Source: Megaustenia siamemsis
Lineage: Eukaryota; Mollusca; Gastropoda; Stylommatophora; Ariophantidae
Assembly (NCBI GenBank): GCA_032433765.1
Contig: JAVIAB010000160.1
Span: forward strand, 40,088,117-40,152,116
Direction: 5' to 3'
Length of the DNA: 64,000 bases
Part shown: positions 21,931-33,934 of the stretch, in pieces
Layout of the letters: each line of letters starts with the position of its first letter
How positions within the stretch are numbered: position 1 is the stretch's first letter
Notes under the pieces: model-generated
Told to the model about the DNA's origin: nothing
The model's input: only the letters and a program-made list of their open reading frames with translations
Database searches by the model: none
Position numbers and translations under genes: made by a program

Positions 21931-22735
21931 GTAATACACTACAAAAACATTGGCAATTAGTTCCCTTTACGCATTCTGACAATAAGTGTTTATATTTACT
22001 ATAAAATAGCACGAGGAAGTAATTACTGTATTTAATTAAGGTGGACAACTTTTCGTGTTATGTGCACTCTTCATTAAGTATTCTGCCAGAAGGTCATCGG
22101 GCATATTGTCAAATGAATATCGAAGCGTAGGATGTCACGTGGCGTTCTGTAATGTCCTAGGTCAGTGAGTGTTAAACGTCATCTTACTTGGTCACTCTCA
22201 GCGAGGTAGCCAGTGATCTTCTTCACTTTTATCTACTTTCCCCCCAACTCTTTTAGTAAGGTACACATTTTTATCAAATGGGTAGACTGCAGAGCGACAA
22301 ACTCTTATCCAAACAACGTTCACTTTCGCCGAGCTAGCGCGTTACCACTACGCCATTGACGGTCTTAAACAAAAACAAAAAAAGAAGGAAAACAAAAGAA
22401 GTTCAGGTGCAAAAATAGGTACACTAACATTCATTTTAAAAATGATTGTGTTATTCCTTGTTGCTCTGGTTGATGTGTTCCTTCACGAGTTCATCACTTC
22501 ACCCCGAGAGCTGCACTCGCCAACTCTAGAATCGCGTGACCCTCGGGAGTTACACTGACTGTGTGACTGCACTCGCTAACTTTGCCGTTTTAATCTTAAA
22601 AGGGAAAAGAAAGAAACAGTTACGCCTCGAGTGTGATGTACAGGGAACCGAATTAGTTGTAGGCCAAATTATTATTTTTTTTCTTAAATTGACCTATTTT
22701 GGGGTTACACGGCTTGTAACGTTGTCTTTTCAGTT
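21931..22735. other. Mostly unassigned; possible tRNA-like head at 22310-22375
   Basis: On the minus strand, 'tggcgtagtggtaacgcgct' (complement of about 22330-22350) looks like a tRNA A-box region. I cannot see a matching B-box, so it may be a decayed SINE head. The rest holds nothing I recognise. Confidence 0.35.
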
Positions 22736-22737
22736 TT

Positions 22738-22820
22738 AATAATAATTCTTTGGTACCCATTTTCATGTTGGTGAATCTAGAAATCAGATGATCGGGGATC
22801 GAACCCAAAATCTTGTGCTC
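22738..22820 (-). mobile_element. Degenerate SINE-1 fragment
   Basis: 'tggtacccatttt...gttggtgaatct' followed by 'ggggatcgaacccaaaatc' parallels the SINE-1 head/body junction on the minus strand, including the B-box complement. It is old and diverged. Confidence 0.5.
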
Positions 22821-22867
22821 ATTAAATTATGTGGTCTTTTTCTTTCTGGTGATACCGGTGACAACTA

Positions 22868-23092
22868 AAGGAATTGATTGATCTATTCGTCATCCATCCT
22901 TATAAAGGAATTGATTGATCTATTCGTCATCCATCCTTATAAAGGAATTGATTGATCTATTCGTCATCCATCCTTATAAAGGAATTGATTGATCTATTCG
23001 TCATCCATCCTTATAAAGGAATTGATTGATCTATTCGTCATCCATCCTTATAAAGGAATTGATTGATCTATTCGTCATCCATCCTTATAATT
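22868..23092. repeat. 37-bp tandem repeat, 6 units
   Basis: Identical units built on 'ggaattgattgatctattcg' and 'tcatccatccttataaa'. The lack of divergence suggests recent expansion. Confidence 0.97.
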
Positions 23093-23449
23093 ACTTGTAG
23101 GTGGCGTAGATGCGTTGTGTCCAGGTTTGTAGTAGAGTTTAGTGCTCTGTGCACACCATGAACTTTTTTTTTTATCCGGATCATGTTTCACTATTCCGAT
23201 TGCTTACGATGAATGATGATATCGTAAGTCTATCTGACAAAGAACATATAGTTGCGCTCAATTTCGGTGCGGCTACGCCTAATGCCTTTTGGCGTGTGCT
23301 ATTGCTGATATGATGGGGATTGCAGCTACCTTTCAATGTTTGTATCCTTCAATAAGATGAGATGTTAGTTCGGATGGTTCAACTGGCACGGGCGGTTGAG
23401 CAATTATAGATTTTAGTTCGTTTGCTGTGATCACGGAGCCTTCGACTAA

Positions 23450-24898
23450 ATACAACTAGAGTTGTGATGCAGCGTACGGACAACACAACCGACTTCAGCA
23501 TGGCATTCTACAACTAGAGTTGTGATGCAGCGTACGGACAACACAACCGACTTCAGCATGGCATTCTACAACTAGAGTTGTGATGCAGCGTACGGACAAC
23601 ACAACCGACTTCAGCATGGCATTCTACAACAAGAGTTGTGATGCAGCGTACGGACAACACAACCGACTTCAGCATGGCATTCTACAACTAGAGTTGTGAT
23701 GCAGCGTACGGACAGCACAACCGACTTCAGCATGGCATTCTACAACTAGAGTTGTGATGCAGCGTACGGACAGCACAACCGACTTCAGCATGGCATTCTA
23801 CAACAAGAGTTGTGATGCAGCGTACGGACAGCACAACCGACTTCAGCATGGCATTCTACAACTAGAGTTGTGATGCAGCGTACGGACAGCACAACCGACT
23901 TCAGCATGGCATTCTACAACTAGAGTTGTGATGCAGCGTACGGACGGCACAACCGACTTCAGCATGGCATTCTACAACTAGAGTTGTGATGCAGCGTACG
24001 GACGGCACAACCGACTTCAGCATGGCATTCTACAACTAGAGTTGTGATGCAGCGTACGGACAGCACAACCGACTTCAGCATGGCATTCTACAACTAGAGT
24101 TGTGATGCAGCGTACGGACAACACAACCGACTTCAGCATGGCATTCTACAACTAGAGTTGTGATGCAGCGTACGGACAACACAACCGACTTCAGCATGGC
24201 ATTCTACAACTAGAGTTGTGATGCAGCGTACGGACAACACAACCGACTTCAGCATGGCATTCTACAACTAGAGTTGTGATGCAGCGTACGGACAACACAA
24301 CCGACTTCAGCATGGCATTCTACAACTAGAGTTGTGATGCAGCGTACGGACAACACAACCGACTTCAGCATGGCATTCTACAACTAGAGTTGTGATGCAG
24401 CGTACGGACAACACAACCGACTTCAGCATGGCATTCTACAACTAGAGTTGTGATGCAGCGTACGGACAACACAACCGACTTCAGCATGGCATTCTACAAC
24501 AAGAGTTGTGATGCAGCGTACGGACAACACAACCGACTTCAGCATGGCATTCTACAACTAGAGTTGTGATGCAGCGTACGGACAACACAACCGACTTCAG
24601 CATGGCATTCTACAACTAGAGTTGTGATGCAGCGTACGGACAACACAACCGACTTCAGCATGGCATTCTACAACTAGAGTTGTGATGCAGCGTACGGAAA
24701 CACAACCGACTTCAGCATGGCATTCTACAACAAGAGTTGTGATGCAGCGTACGGACAACACAACCGACTTCAGCATGGCATTCTACAACTAGAGTTGTGA
24801 TGCAGCGTACGGAGAACACAACCGACTTCAGCATGGCATTCTACAACTAGAGTTGTGATGCAGCGTACGGACAACACAACCGACTTCAGCATGGCATT
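23450..24898. repeat. 58-bp satellite, 25 units
   Basis: Highly homogeneous 58-bp units. Each holds the inverted motif acaact-ag-agttgt, then 'gatgcagcgtacggacaaca' and 'accgacttcagcatggcatt'. Variants are few (ctagag/caagag; gacaac/gacagc/gacggc) and cluster in neighbouring units, as expected from local unequal exchange. Confidence 0.97.
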
Positions 24899-24899
24899 C

Positions 24900-25350
24900 A
24901 GATTTTTGAGTAGCGGGTTGCCTTCCATCTTCGATGCCTACAAGTTCGGCTAGTTTAGACTGGCTAGTCTATTTCTATAGGCACCACGAGGAGGTGGAGT
25001 AGGGTATGGGTGGCTCTGGTTCACCTGTCTTAGCGCAAACTATCAGCTGTGGGTCTCTGGTAGCTTTCAGCTCTGTTGCTGTCAGGCCCTGGCGCATCCA
25101 AGCTTATCTGTATCAGTTGTCGCTGCTACTTCCATCAGTTCACGTTTTTGTGACTACTTTTTGTTTCATTTTTGAGTCTCATTTCGTCACTTGGTTATCA
25201 TTAACTCCATGAGTGTTACTTCTATATTCTTACTGTCAATCAAGAGAGATGGCGCTAGAACGTAAGATATGTCAGTGGTTAACAAAGTAGTCTAAAGAGG
25301 GCAAAAGGTCGGGTTGATTCTCACGACCGACCGACCGACTTTTTGATGTT
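24900..25350. other. Unassigned sequence
   Basis: No domain, RNA gene or repeat recognised. Confidence 0.4.
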
Positions 25351-25354
25351 ATCA

Positions 25355-25600
25355 TTATTATGTGCCATACTGGTTGACATAGCCGATCATGTCGTTTGCC
25401 AGTTCTTTGCCCACAGTGTACCGTATCAATGTGAACTGTTCACCGCGCCACGACACCAAGCGATCTGGTATCTTCTCTCTTGTCGTCCACGCATGACCTC
25501 TCTGTACCTGTACCTTACCAGTTGCAACAAAGTATTCCAATTTCTCTCTTATATGCATGAAAAATATCGATTGTTTCTTTCTCACGTTTCTTAGAGAGCT
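25355..25600 (-). pseudogene. RTE-D 3' end fragment
   Basis: The minus strand matches the RTE-D C-terminus (peptide landmarks 'EKIPDRLVSW', 'ANDMIGYVNQYGT'). It ends towards the left in an ATAATAATGATAAC-like tail. Confidence 0.75.
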
Positions 25601-25767
25601 CTCTTTTTTTGTATTTTATATTTCAGATTTACGAAACGTTGAGTACAGGGGATTTTTCTGGAAAGAAATGCGATTTGGCGTAGTGTTGACCACATTACTA
25701 AAAGTATTCCAGTGGCCTAAAGAACAAAATGAACACAAACATTTATTACCATTATTCCAAACATAAG

Positions 25768-26027
25768 GGAGCCGCGATAGCTCAGTGGTTAGTGAACTGG
25801 ACTACAAAGGACAAGAGGTAGGGTTCGATCCCAACCGACGGCTTCCAATTCACCTAGCCTTTAATGGGTACCGGATTTTTTTCTGGGAAAGTAAAGCGGC
25901 ATGGGCATAATACCGACCACATCACCCCAAAAATTATGTGCTGAAGGGCTGTAAAATTTAGGGTCAGTAACACTATATTCCATATACGCCACTTGGCGTG
26001 ACGGGGGTACTTTACTTTTTTTTTACT
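25768..26027 (+). mobile_element. SINE-1 copy with 14-bp TSD
   Basis: A complete SINE-1 ending in 'tttactttttttttac'. The flanking duplication is attccaaacataag (25754-25767) and attttaaacataag (26028-26041), two mismatches. Confidence 0.93.
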
Positions 26028-26069
26028 ATTTTAAACATAAGATGAGCCTGAGCTCTTTATTTATTTTTT

Positions 26070-26395
26070 TTCTGAATATGTGACAGTAGCGAGGTGGTGA
26101 AGAATTGAGGGGAAAAAGCTAGGAATAGCCCCCGCCATAGAATATATAAAAAAACAACAGATAAAATGGTTTGACCACTTGACAAGACAGAAGTGATCAC
26201 AACACAACGAGCCCTTAATAAACGTTGCGAGAACACCAGACCCAAGGGTAGAGTACGAAAAAGATGGATCGACGGAATATTAGAAACACTAGGAAACATA
26301 ACAGCAGCAGAAGCGAACAGAAGAGCAAAAGACTCCAAATTATATCTCCCGTCGTCGCTGAAAGGCAAATGAGGAAGGAAAGAGAAGAAGAAGGT
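26070..26395 (+). pseudogene. LINE-F C-terminal fragment
   Basis: Frames here encode 'QQIKWFDHLTRQ', 'RVRKRWIDGILETLG' and 'AKDSKLYLPSSLKGK' with a stop, followed by a gaagaag tail. The K-W-x-x-H-L and R-x-R-K-R-W pattern is the usual C-terminus of RTE-like RT proteins. Frameshifts separate the blocks. Confidence 0.75.
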
Positions 26396-26860
26396 GGTTA
26401 GTGGGTTGGCTTATATTTGTGATAAAGTTAAAGTGAATCTGGGTTGAGTACCATCTTGATGAACTTCAAATATCCGAAGTGGAGGAACAATTTGGTACCT
26501 GAATCTTTGAGCTAAGAAAGATTTCATTTTCATCATTGTTTACCTATTAAATGGGCGTTGATGCTTTGTATCGTCAGTTTACATCAAAGCCACGATACCT
26601 GCTCTTTTCTCACTAACACATCCGACTTCGAAATAGGTAGACCTTTTTTTTTAAATTGCCTAACAATTTTGCACTGGTAGCGGCCATTTTGGCCTATTTT
26701 TTCGATTTTTAACTCTTAAGGTTCTTTTACATGCGCAAATTGCATACGGGACTTTTTGTTTTTCATATTTATCCGGAAGTGCTAAACATCGGTTCTCAGA
26801 GAATTGTAGAGCCACGAAGAAACCATGGAATTCAATAGACAAATTCCCACTGCCTTTGGA
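26396..26860. other. Unassigned sequence
   Basis: No recognised feature. Confidence 0.4.
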
Positions 26861-26864
26861 CTGC

Positions 26865-26935
26865 AGGATTTGAACAGACTTTACTGCCCAAAGGCCGGCG
26901 TGATACCTCCAGACCACCCAGTCCCTCTGGGAAGG
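26865..26935 (-). mobile_element. SINE-3 tRNA-like head, truncated
   Basis: The minus strand reads 'ggactgggtggtctggaggt' then 'gccggcc' and B-box-like 'gttcaaatcctgca', matching the heads at 31.6 and 35.3 kb. No SINE-3 body follows. Confidence 0.65.
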
Positions 26936-26964
26936 TACTAGCAACGAGAAAGGAGGTAAAATAC

Positions 26965-27084
26965 AACGTTCTATGGGAGATCTGGCTAGAGACAGATGTT
27001 CTTTTAGACGGATGTGGTGAATGTAACGTTCTATGGGAGATCTGGCTAGAGACAGATATTCTTTTAGACAGGCTGTGGTGAATG
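26965..27084. repeat. 60-bp direct duplication
   Basis: Two adjacent units beginning 'aacgttctatgggagatctg', with a few substitutions. Confidence 0.9.
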
Positions 27085-27824
27085 CAACCTTCAGCAAAAG
27101 ACCTGCAACCGGTGATCTATTCTCCATCATTTTAATCTTTATAAAAACCACTGTAACTCTAAGTCTGATTATTGTGTTGTACTTGATGACAAAGAGCACT
27201 ACTCAGTCAACTTAACAGTCATAGAGTGAACTCCGGACAGAAAGAAAACATTTACTCGCACAGTTAGTTGATGGACAAAAATAATATAACAAAAAAAAAA
27301 AAAAAAAAAAAAAAACGGCGGTTTGTTTGTCGCCAAGTCTGTCTTTATTAGGGAGATAAGTCTGTCAAACTACAAGAAAAGCCGCAGTATGTTGTATTCT
27401 AAGATTCCGTCTGCGTAGTGAATTTTTGGATATTCCGGTCGTATCCTGTCGGATTTTCTCTTAAGAGGCTTATGTGCACTCAGGAACATGACACCGATAC
27501 TCTACTGATTAGGTTAAATAATGTGGCTCAGAGTTGTGGTTCTTGCTTGATCTTGGACATCTATAGTTGTAACTATGACTCCTGATTGGTCTATAAATTT
27601 CGTCTGAATATTGTAGTCAGTTACTGTCCTTGGGAGAACCGCTAAATATTGTCTGCGACAAGATTATGTCTAGAAGTCGTTTTCTTGATTAGTCCCAATA
27701 TTTCGACTGAAAATAGTCGGTTGAATTATTTAAGGCCTAAAAGTTTTTTTTTTTTTTTCATACGTTTAGTCTCTACCGTCATCATCATCTTTATCATCTT
27801 CACTATCATCATCATAAATAATAT
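27085..27824. other. Unassigned, with A-run and T-run
   Basis: Contains an A-run of about 27 bases at 27289-27315 and a T-run at 27745-27758. No gene recognised. Confidence 0.4.
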
Positions 27825-28270
27825 TCAAGCCGATGTACTGTAAGCGATCATCAACATCTTCAACAATGTCATCATAAGAAGTAACATTCTCAAGTCGATG
27901 TGCTGTAAGCGATCATCAACATCTTCGACAATGTCATCATAAGAAGTAACATTCTCAAGTCGATGCGCTGTAAGCGATCATCAACATCTTCAACAATGTC
28001 ATCATAAGAAGTAACATTCAAGCCTATGTACTGTAAGCGATCATCAACATCTTCAACAATGTCATCATAAGAAGTAACATTCAAGTCGATGTGCTATAAG
28101 CGATCATCAACATCTTCAACAATGTCATCATAAGAAGTAACATTCAAGCCTATGTACTGTAAGCGATCAACATCTTCAACAATGTCATCATAAGAAGTAA
28201 CATTCAAGTCGATGTGCTATAAGCGATCATCAACATTATCATCAACATTATCATCAACATTATCATCAAC
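27825..28270. repeat. 62/65-bp tandem repeat, about 7 units, plus a short ATC-rich tail
   Basis: Units contain 'gtaagcgatcatcaacatct' and 'gtcatcataagaagtaacat'. The right end degrades into a 12-bp 'attatcatcaac' repeat at 28228-28270. Confidence 0.95.
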
Positions 28271-28489
28271 ATTCATCACCATCGTCGTCTAGTTGCTTGT
28301 CGCTGGTGTAACTTGGCTCCTGTGACAACTTAACGATTTTTATTCTGAGCGGTAAGACCAGCGTCTTCAGCAACAATCCCAGCTTATCTGTGATATCATG
28401 CACCCACCTTCTTCTATGTTTTCGTCTTTCTCGTTTACCTGGAGTTATACAGAAGTGGAAAGTTTTCTGCCGAGTGGCGCAGACATCAC

Positions 28490-29108
28490 AGCCCTACTGC
28501 ACAACCACAACACAGCGCATCTACTGCACAACCACAACACAGCGCATCTACTGCACAACAGCGCATCTACTGCACAACAGCGCATCTACTGCACAACCAC
28601 AACACAGCGCATCTACTGCACAACCACAACACAGCGCATCTACTGCACAACAGCGCATCTACTGCACAACCAAAACACAGCGCATCTACTGCACAACAGC
28701 GCATCTACTGCACAACAGCGCATCTACTGCACAACAGCGCATCTACTGCACAACCACAACACAGCGCATCTACTGCACAACCACAACACAGCGCATCTAC
28801 TGCACAACCACAACACAGCGCATCTACTGCACAACCACAACACAGCGCATCTACTGCACAACCACAACACAGCGCATCTACTGCACAACCACAACACAGC
28901 GCATCTACTGCACAACCACAACACAGCGCATCTACTGCACAACAGCGCATCTACTGCACAACCACAACACAGCGCATCTACTGCACAACAGCGCATCTAC
29001 TGCACAACCACAACACAGCGCATCTACTGCACAACAGCGCATCTACTGCACAACCACAACACAGCGCATCTACTGCACAACCACAACACAGCGCATCTAC
29101 GCCCACTT
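28490..29108. repeat. 19/27-bp alternating minisatellite
   Basis: Two unit types alternate: 27 bp (ctactgcacaaccacaacac + agcgcat) and 19 bp (ctactgcacaacagcgcat). Since 19 is not a multiple of three, the frame shifts at each short unit but stays open because all frames of the repeat lack stops. Confidence 0.96.
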
Positions 29109-29177
29109 AGCGTCGCTGTAAGGACGAATGACGAAAGGTACTAACAATTCCTTAAGTAGTCATCGGATGAACATCAG

Positions 29178-29575
29178 AAAGAAAGAACGCCGAAGAAGAA
29201 GAAGAAAGATGAAGAAGAAGAAAGAAGAAGTTGATGAAGATGAAGAAGAAAGTAGAAGAAGGAGAGGAAGCAGAAGAAGACGAAAAGAAGAAGAAGAGGA
29301 GGAAGCAGAAGAAGACGTAAAATAAGAAGAGTAAGAAGAAAGACGAAGAAGACGAGGAGAAGAAGACGAGGAAGAAGAAGAAGACGGAAAAGATGAAGAA
29401 GAAGAAAAACGAAGAAGACGAGGAGGAAGAAGAGGAAGAAGAAAGACGAAGAGACGAGGAAGAAGAAGAGGAGGAAGAAGAGGAAAAGGAGGAGGAAGAC
29501 GAAGAAGAAGTGGAAGAACAAAAAGATGAAGATGAAGAATAAGTGGAAGAAGACGAAGAGGAGGAAGAATCCAAG
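29178..29575. repeat. Polypurine GAA/GAC/GGA tract, about 400 bp
   Basis: The plus strand is almost entirely A and G with scattered C and T, mostly GAA-, GAC- and GGA-type triplets. Open frames on both strands (polyE/K/R, polyS/F/L) reflect composition. Confidence 0.95.
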
Positions 29576-29677
29576 CCTGATACAAGCTCAGCCAACCAGT
29601 TTAACAAACAAAATTGATGTCTAGGCTCACAGTCTGGATCGGGAAGGTTCAACATGGAACAGAGAGCAGTGTTTCCT

Positions 29678-29845
29678 TATTCTGCGAATCAATTCAGAGG
29701 AAGAGGTATGTTTACAGCACTCGGAAAAACTGACAAATAAACATTTAACAAAAAATATGGACCAAAGCAGGATCGAACCCGTACTCAGTGGCACAGCGCC
29801 TTGCCACGAAAAGCCAAACGCTAGGGAACACTGTCAGTCAGCTAA
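29678..29845 (-). mobile_element. SINE-2 copy, 3'-truncated
   Basis: Contains 'gcgaatcaattcagaggaag', 'tatgtttacagcactcgg', the B-box complement 'ggatcgaacccgtactc' and 'cttgccacgaaaagcc'. It lacks the AT-rich tail seen at 30.05 kb. Confidence 0.8.
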
Positions 29846-30051
29846 CTAAAAAATTAGCTTCGTAGGCAATGTCTTTCGCGCAGGTGTTCTCGTGACTATA
29901 GCATAAGGCCACCATCACAGCTCGGAAATACATAGGGTATCTGTATTTTTTCCTGTTAAGAGAATTATCTCCCGGATAGGGTATGGCTGAATACTTGCGT
30001 TGCAGACAAACATTTAGGACGAAACAGCACGAATAATAGTTTCCAGTGGTT

Positions 30052-30225
30052 TAGACTGGAGACAAATAATAATAAATGAATATTATTACAGAGGGAAACT
30101 TCCGAGTCTATAATCAGCGAATCAATTCAGAGGAAGAGGTATGTTTACAGCACTCGGAAAAATTGACAAATAATCAACAATGAAATAAATATGGACCAAA
30201 GCAGGATCGAATCCGTACGCTGTGA
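30052..30225 (-). mobile_element. SINE-2 copy with tail, head truncated
   Basis: Starts (on the left) with 'actggagacaaataataata', identical in layout to 11483-11500, then the body and B-box complement 'ggatcgaatccgtac'. The head is cut short compared with 29.7 kb. Confidence 0.8.
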
Positions 30226-30364
30226 GCAAGTACAATGAAGTTTCAGACTTCGTTCTCAGACTCTTGATATGTGACATATGGCCTGGTACAGATTTTAAAT
30301 TGACAAAACTGGCATCACGATGGTTTTAGAGACCAGCTTTCATTGGGAGATGGCAGCGAAACGG

Positions 30365-31165
30365 AAGAGAACATACAAGCCAGAGAGTGATGGGAGCTGA
30401 AGCATCCTCAGTAGAAGACAACATACAAGCCAGAGAGTGTCGAGAGCTAAAACATCCTCAGTGGAAGACAACATACAAGCCAGAGAGTGTCGAGAGCTAA
30501 AGCATCCTCAGTGGAAGACAACATACAAGCTAGAGAGTGAGGGGAGCTAAAGCATCCTCAGTGGAAGACAACATACAAGCCAGAGAGTGACGGGAGCTAA
30601 AACATCCTCAGTGGAAGACAACATACAAGCCAGAGAGTGACAGGAGCTAAAGCATCCTCAGTGGAAGACAACATACAAGCCAGAGAGTGACGGGAGCTAA
30701 TACATCCTCAGTGGAAGACAACATACAAGCCAGAGAGTGACGGGAGCTAAAACATCCTCAGTGGAAGACAACATACAAGCCAGAGAGTGACGGGAGCTAA
30801 AACATCCTCAGTGGAAGACAACATACAAGCCAGAGAGTGACGGGAGCTAAAGCATCCTCAGTGGAAGACAACATACAAGCCAGAGAATGACAGGAGCTAA
30901 AGCATCCTTAGTGAAAGACAACATACAAACCAGAGAGTGTCAGGAGCTAAAGCATCCTCAATGGAAGACCACATACAAGCCAGAGAGTGACAGGAGCTAA
31001 AGCATCCTCAGTGGAAGACAACATACAAGCCAGAGAGTGACGGTAGCTAAAACTTCCTCAGTGGAAGACAACATACAAGACAGAGAGTGACGGGAGCTAA
31101 AGCATCCTCAATGGAAGACAACATACAAGCCAGATAGTGACAAGGGCTAAAGCGTCCTCAGTGGA
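30365..31165. repeat. 50-bp tandem repeat, about 16 units
   Basis: The unit contains 'gtggaagacaacatacaagc', 'cagagagtgacgggagctaa' and 'aacatcctca'. Divergence rises towards the right end. Confidence 0.96.
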
Positions 31166-31284
31166 AGGGAATGCAACGTGTTCAATTAATGCAGACTAAG
31201 AGAATTTCTGCGGTTGCTGGAACGGGCAGTTGAGCGGGTATGGGAAAGTGCGAAGGCTGCTGTTACACCAGTCGGAACTAAAGA

Positions 31285-31617
31285 CTTTTTTTTTTCTTGC
31301 GTTGGCCAGCTTTTTACCTCTGACGAAGTCCCTAGATGCTAGAAACATAATTTTGCGTGTTAATCCGTTTCCCCCTGGCAGCCGTATACACAGGGGTCCC
31401 TCGCCGCACAGGCAGATAACCCCGTCTTCGGAGGTACTCATATTTTTCCGTCCATGAGCAATTGACGTTTCAAGCCGGGCCTCGCTGCTGAGACCAGGGG
31501 TGGCTGCCGCAGAGAGAAAATCATAAATAAAAATCCCAACTGGTTCAGCCGGGATTTGAACCCACGACTCTTTGTCTCAAGGCCGGCGTCTTGCCTCGAG
31601 ACCAACCAGTCCCCAAA
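31285..31617 (-). mobile_element. SINE-3 copy, near complete
   Basis: The minus strand starts with the tRNA-like head 'ggactggttggtctcgaggc' and B-box 'gggttcaaatcccgg', then the shared SINE-3 body, and ends in an A-rich 3' end (T-run near 31288-31300). It is the most complete member of the family here. Confidence 0.88.
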
Positions 31618-32015
31618 AGAATTATCTCTAAAGCAGTGAAGCATTTGATGGGGTCAAAAATGAATTGTAGTAGTGTGGGAACATTGGTGACAATACTAAC
31701 ACCAAGTGTTTGAGGAGAAAAAAAAATAATAGTAGAAAGTTGTGGGTGCCATGACACGATGGCTTGGGGAAAAAAAAAGAGTCGATAAGATTGAAACCGC
31801 AGATAATTGCACAAAGAACTGATTGTTGGAGCAGCAATACCATGCACTGGATGATGATAGCCGTCACGTTCTTAACGACAGTTGATCATTCCAAACTTCA
31901 GGCTCCCGCAGGTTTTTGATTGACGTACACTACCGGTCGTTTCCCTCTTGTGTCAATGGTTAGATGATTTTTGGCGAATCTCGTTGTTTCTTTGTCGAAG
32001 CTTGGCTTATATAAC
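31618..32015. other. Unassigned sequence
   Basis: No recognised gene or repeat. Confidence 0.4.
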
Positions 32016-32019
32016 TCTC

Positions 32020-32300
32020 CATCATTATGTTTTTGTAATATATCTCAGATATGTTTCGTGTTTTCTGGCGTGTCTATAATAGCTCTACAATACATTTTAT
32101 TGCTTAACGATTTGTCTATAATGTTTCTCCAAAATATTTCTTCTTCATCCATTTGTCTATAATGATTCTCCAAAATATTTTTTGTTTGCTTATTAGCGTG
32201 TCCAATATAAATCTCTGCTATATTTCTTGTTTATTGATTTGCCTGTGATACATTTTTATTTTCTTGTTTATCGATGTGTCTGTAATAAATCTCGGATATA
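32020..32300. repeat. Degenerate repeat of about 45 bp
   Basis: Recurrent 'tgtctataatg(a/t)ttctccaa' strings and 'aatatttcttgttta' variants at irregular spacing. It looks old. Confidence 0.6.
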
Positions 32301-32492
32301 TCATTTTTATTGGCCTGTCTAAAGTTAAATTCAGCATCAGATTACTGCTCAACATGTATACAAGAGACAATATATACTTTGATATTAAAACAATATTTGA
32401 TAGACTTTGACAGCTCACATACTCAGAAATAAACACGAAATAATAAAAGAACTCTCTTGCTGTTCATAATAGAGAAAGGACTACCTAGTTTA

Positions 32493-32832
32493 GTTTTACA
32501 GAAGAATATTGAGAATACCATGGACAGCTAAGAAGAGTAATGAAAACATTCTGAAAGAGGCCAAAGCAAAAAGAGAGCTAATTTCCAATATTATGAAGAA
32601 ACAATCATTTTTTAGGCCAGGTAATGAGAAGAGAACAACTGGAATATATTGTAACAACTGGGAAAATTGAGGGACGAAGAGATAGAGAGTAGCAAGGAGA
32701 AAAGAAACCAGGCAGCTTAAGAGAATGGCTTGGCAGAAGGTCAACAACAGAAATGATAAATAACTGTCGAGATCGAAAGTTGTGGAGAGACATGATCACC
32801 TACGCCAACAGACCCGGTACTTGATGATGATG
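32493..32832 (+). pseudogene. RTE-B 3' end fragment
   Basis: Starts at codons for 'FYRRILRIPWTAKKSNEN' and ends 'gacccggtacttgatgatga'. Small indels interrupt the frame. The GATGAT tail is intact. Confidence 0.87.
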
Positions 32833-33296
32833 AGATTAGTTTTAGTTTAGTCGACAGACCATCTTCTTTGTACAACAAACAACTGTACAGTGCTCAGATC
32901 CCTTCCTCAGCACGTTCCCCAGTATGAAGCACGCTCACCACATACACAATGAAGTCGTTTCTGCACGAACTCCGTAGCACCGGCGAAGACTTTGACCCTA
33001 AACCTCATTGGTTGTTTCTTACGTTATGCGTGGCAGGTGACAATGACCGTGGTCAGGGTCTTGATGTCCACACGATCAAGAGAGGAGTATCTGGGGCACA
33101 CCGGAGCTGAGATGTTCAGCACAGACATGGCTTGTGTCACTCTTCAAAGTTGGAAATCAATTTTATTGTTGCCATGCTGGACGTCACTAGACGTAATAGA
33201 TGGCCGACATCTTTGTCGTGGCAGAAGTCAATAGGAAACAAAACAAGGAAATATAATTTGTTATATGAAGTAACAGTCAGTGCTAGAGACTGTACA
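32833..33296. other. Unassigned sequence
   Basis: Open frames of 64-80 codons show no recognisable domain. Confidence 0.4.
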
Positions 33297-33706
33297 GTGA
33301 GATTATTCGAAAATTGTAAATTATAAAGGTGTCAGTACCACGACCTTACAGTGAGATTATTCGAAAATTGTAAATTATAAAGGTGTCAGTACCACGACCT
33401 TACAGTGAGATTATTCGAAAATTGTAAATTATAAAGGTGTCAGTACCACGACCTTACAGTGAGATTATTCGAAAATTGTAAATTATAAAGGTGTCAGTAC
33501 CACGACCTTACAGTGAGATTATTCGAAAATTGTAAATTATAAAGGTGTCAGTACCACGACCTTACAGTGAGATTATTCGAAAATTGGGTGTCAGTACCAC
33601 GACCTTACAGTGAGATTATTCGTAAAAAATTATAAAGGTGTCAGTACCACGACCTTACAGTGAGATTATTCGAAAATTGTAAATTATAAAGGTGTCAGTA
33701 CCACGA
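33297..33706. repeat. 54-bp tandem repeat, about 8 units
   Basis: The unit contains 'gtgagattattcgaaaattg', 'taaattataaaggtgtcagt' and 'accacgaccttaca'. Two units have internal deletions. Confidence 0.96.
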
Positions 33707-33934
33707 GCTGATGACGTAAAATGGGTTGTTTGACCAAACATCTCGATTAACAATTTCTCTGTGTCACAGTCCACGTTTAGAGATAGAGGAAAATGTCAGA
33801 GAGTGATGTATATATATATATATGTTTAAAGAAGTATGCCATAATTGACTGACTTTGACCTTCTTTGCGTACAAGAATCTTGGTTAGACAGAAAGAGATG
33901 GATAAATGTGACTTTCAGCACTACCCCAACGATC

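Noticed and set aside
29128..29655. Acidic/basic low-complexity protein or Ser-rich protein in the polypurine tract
   Set aside because: Sequence composition alone explains the frames, and stops interrupt the plus frames.
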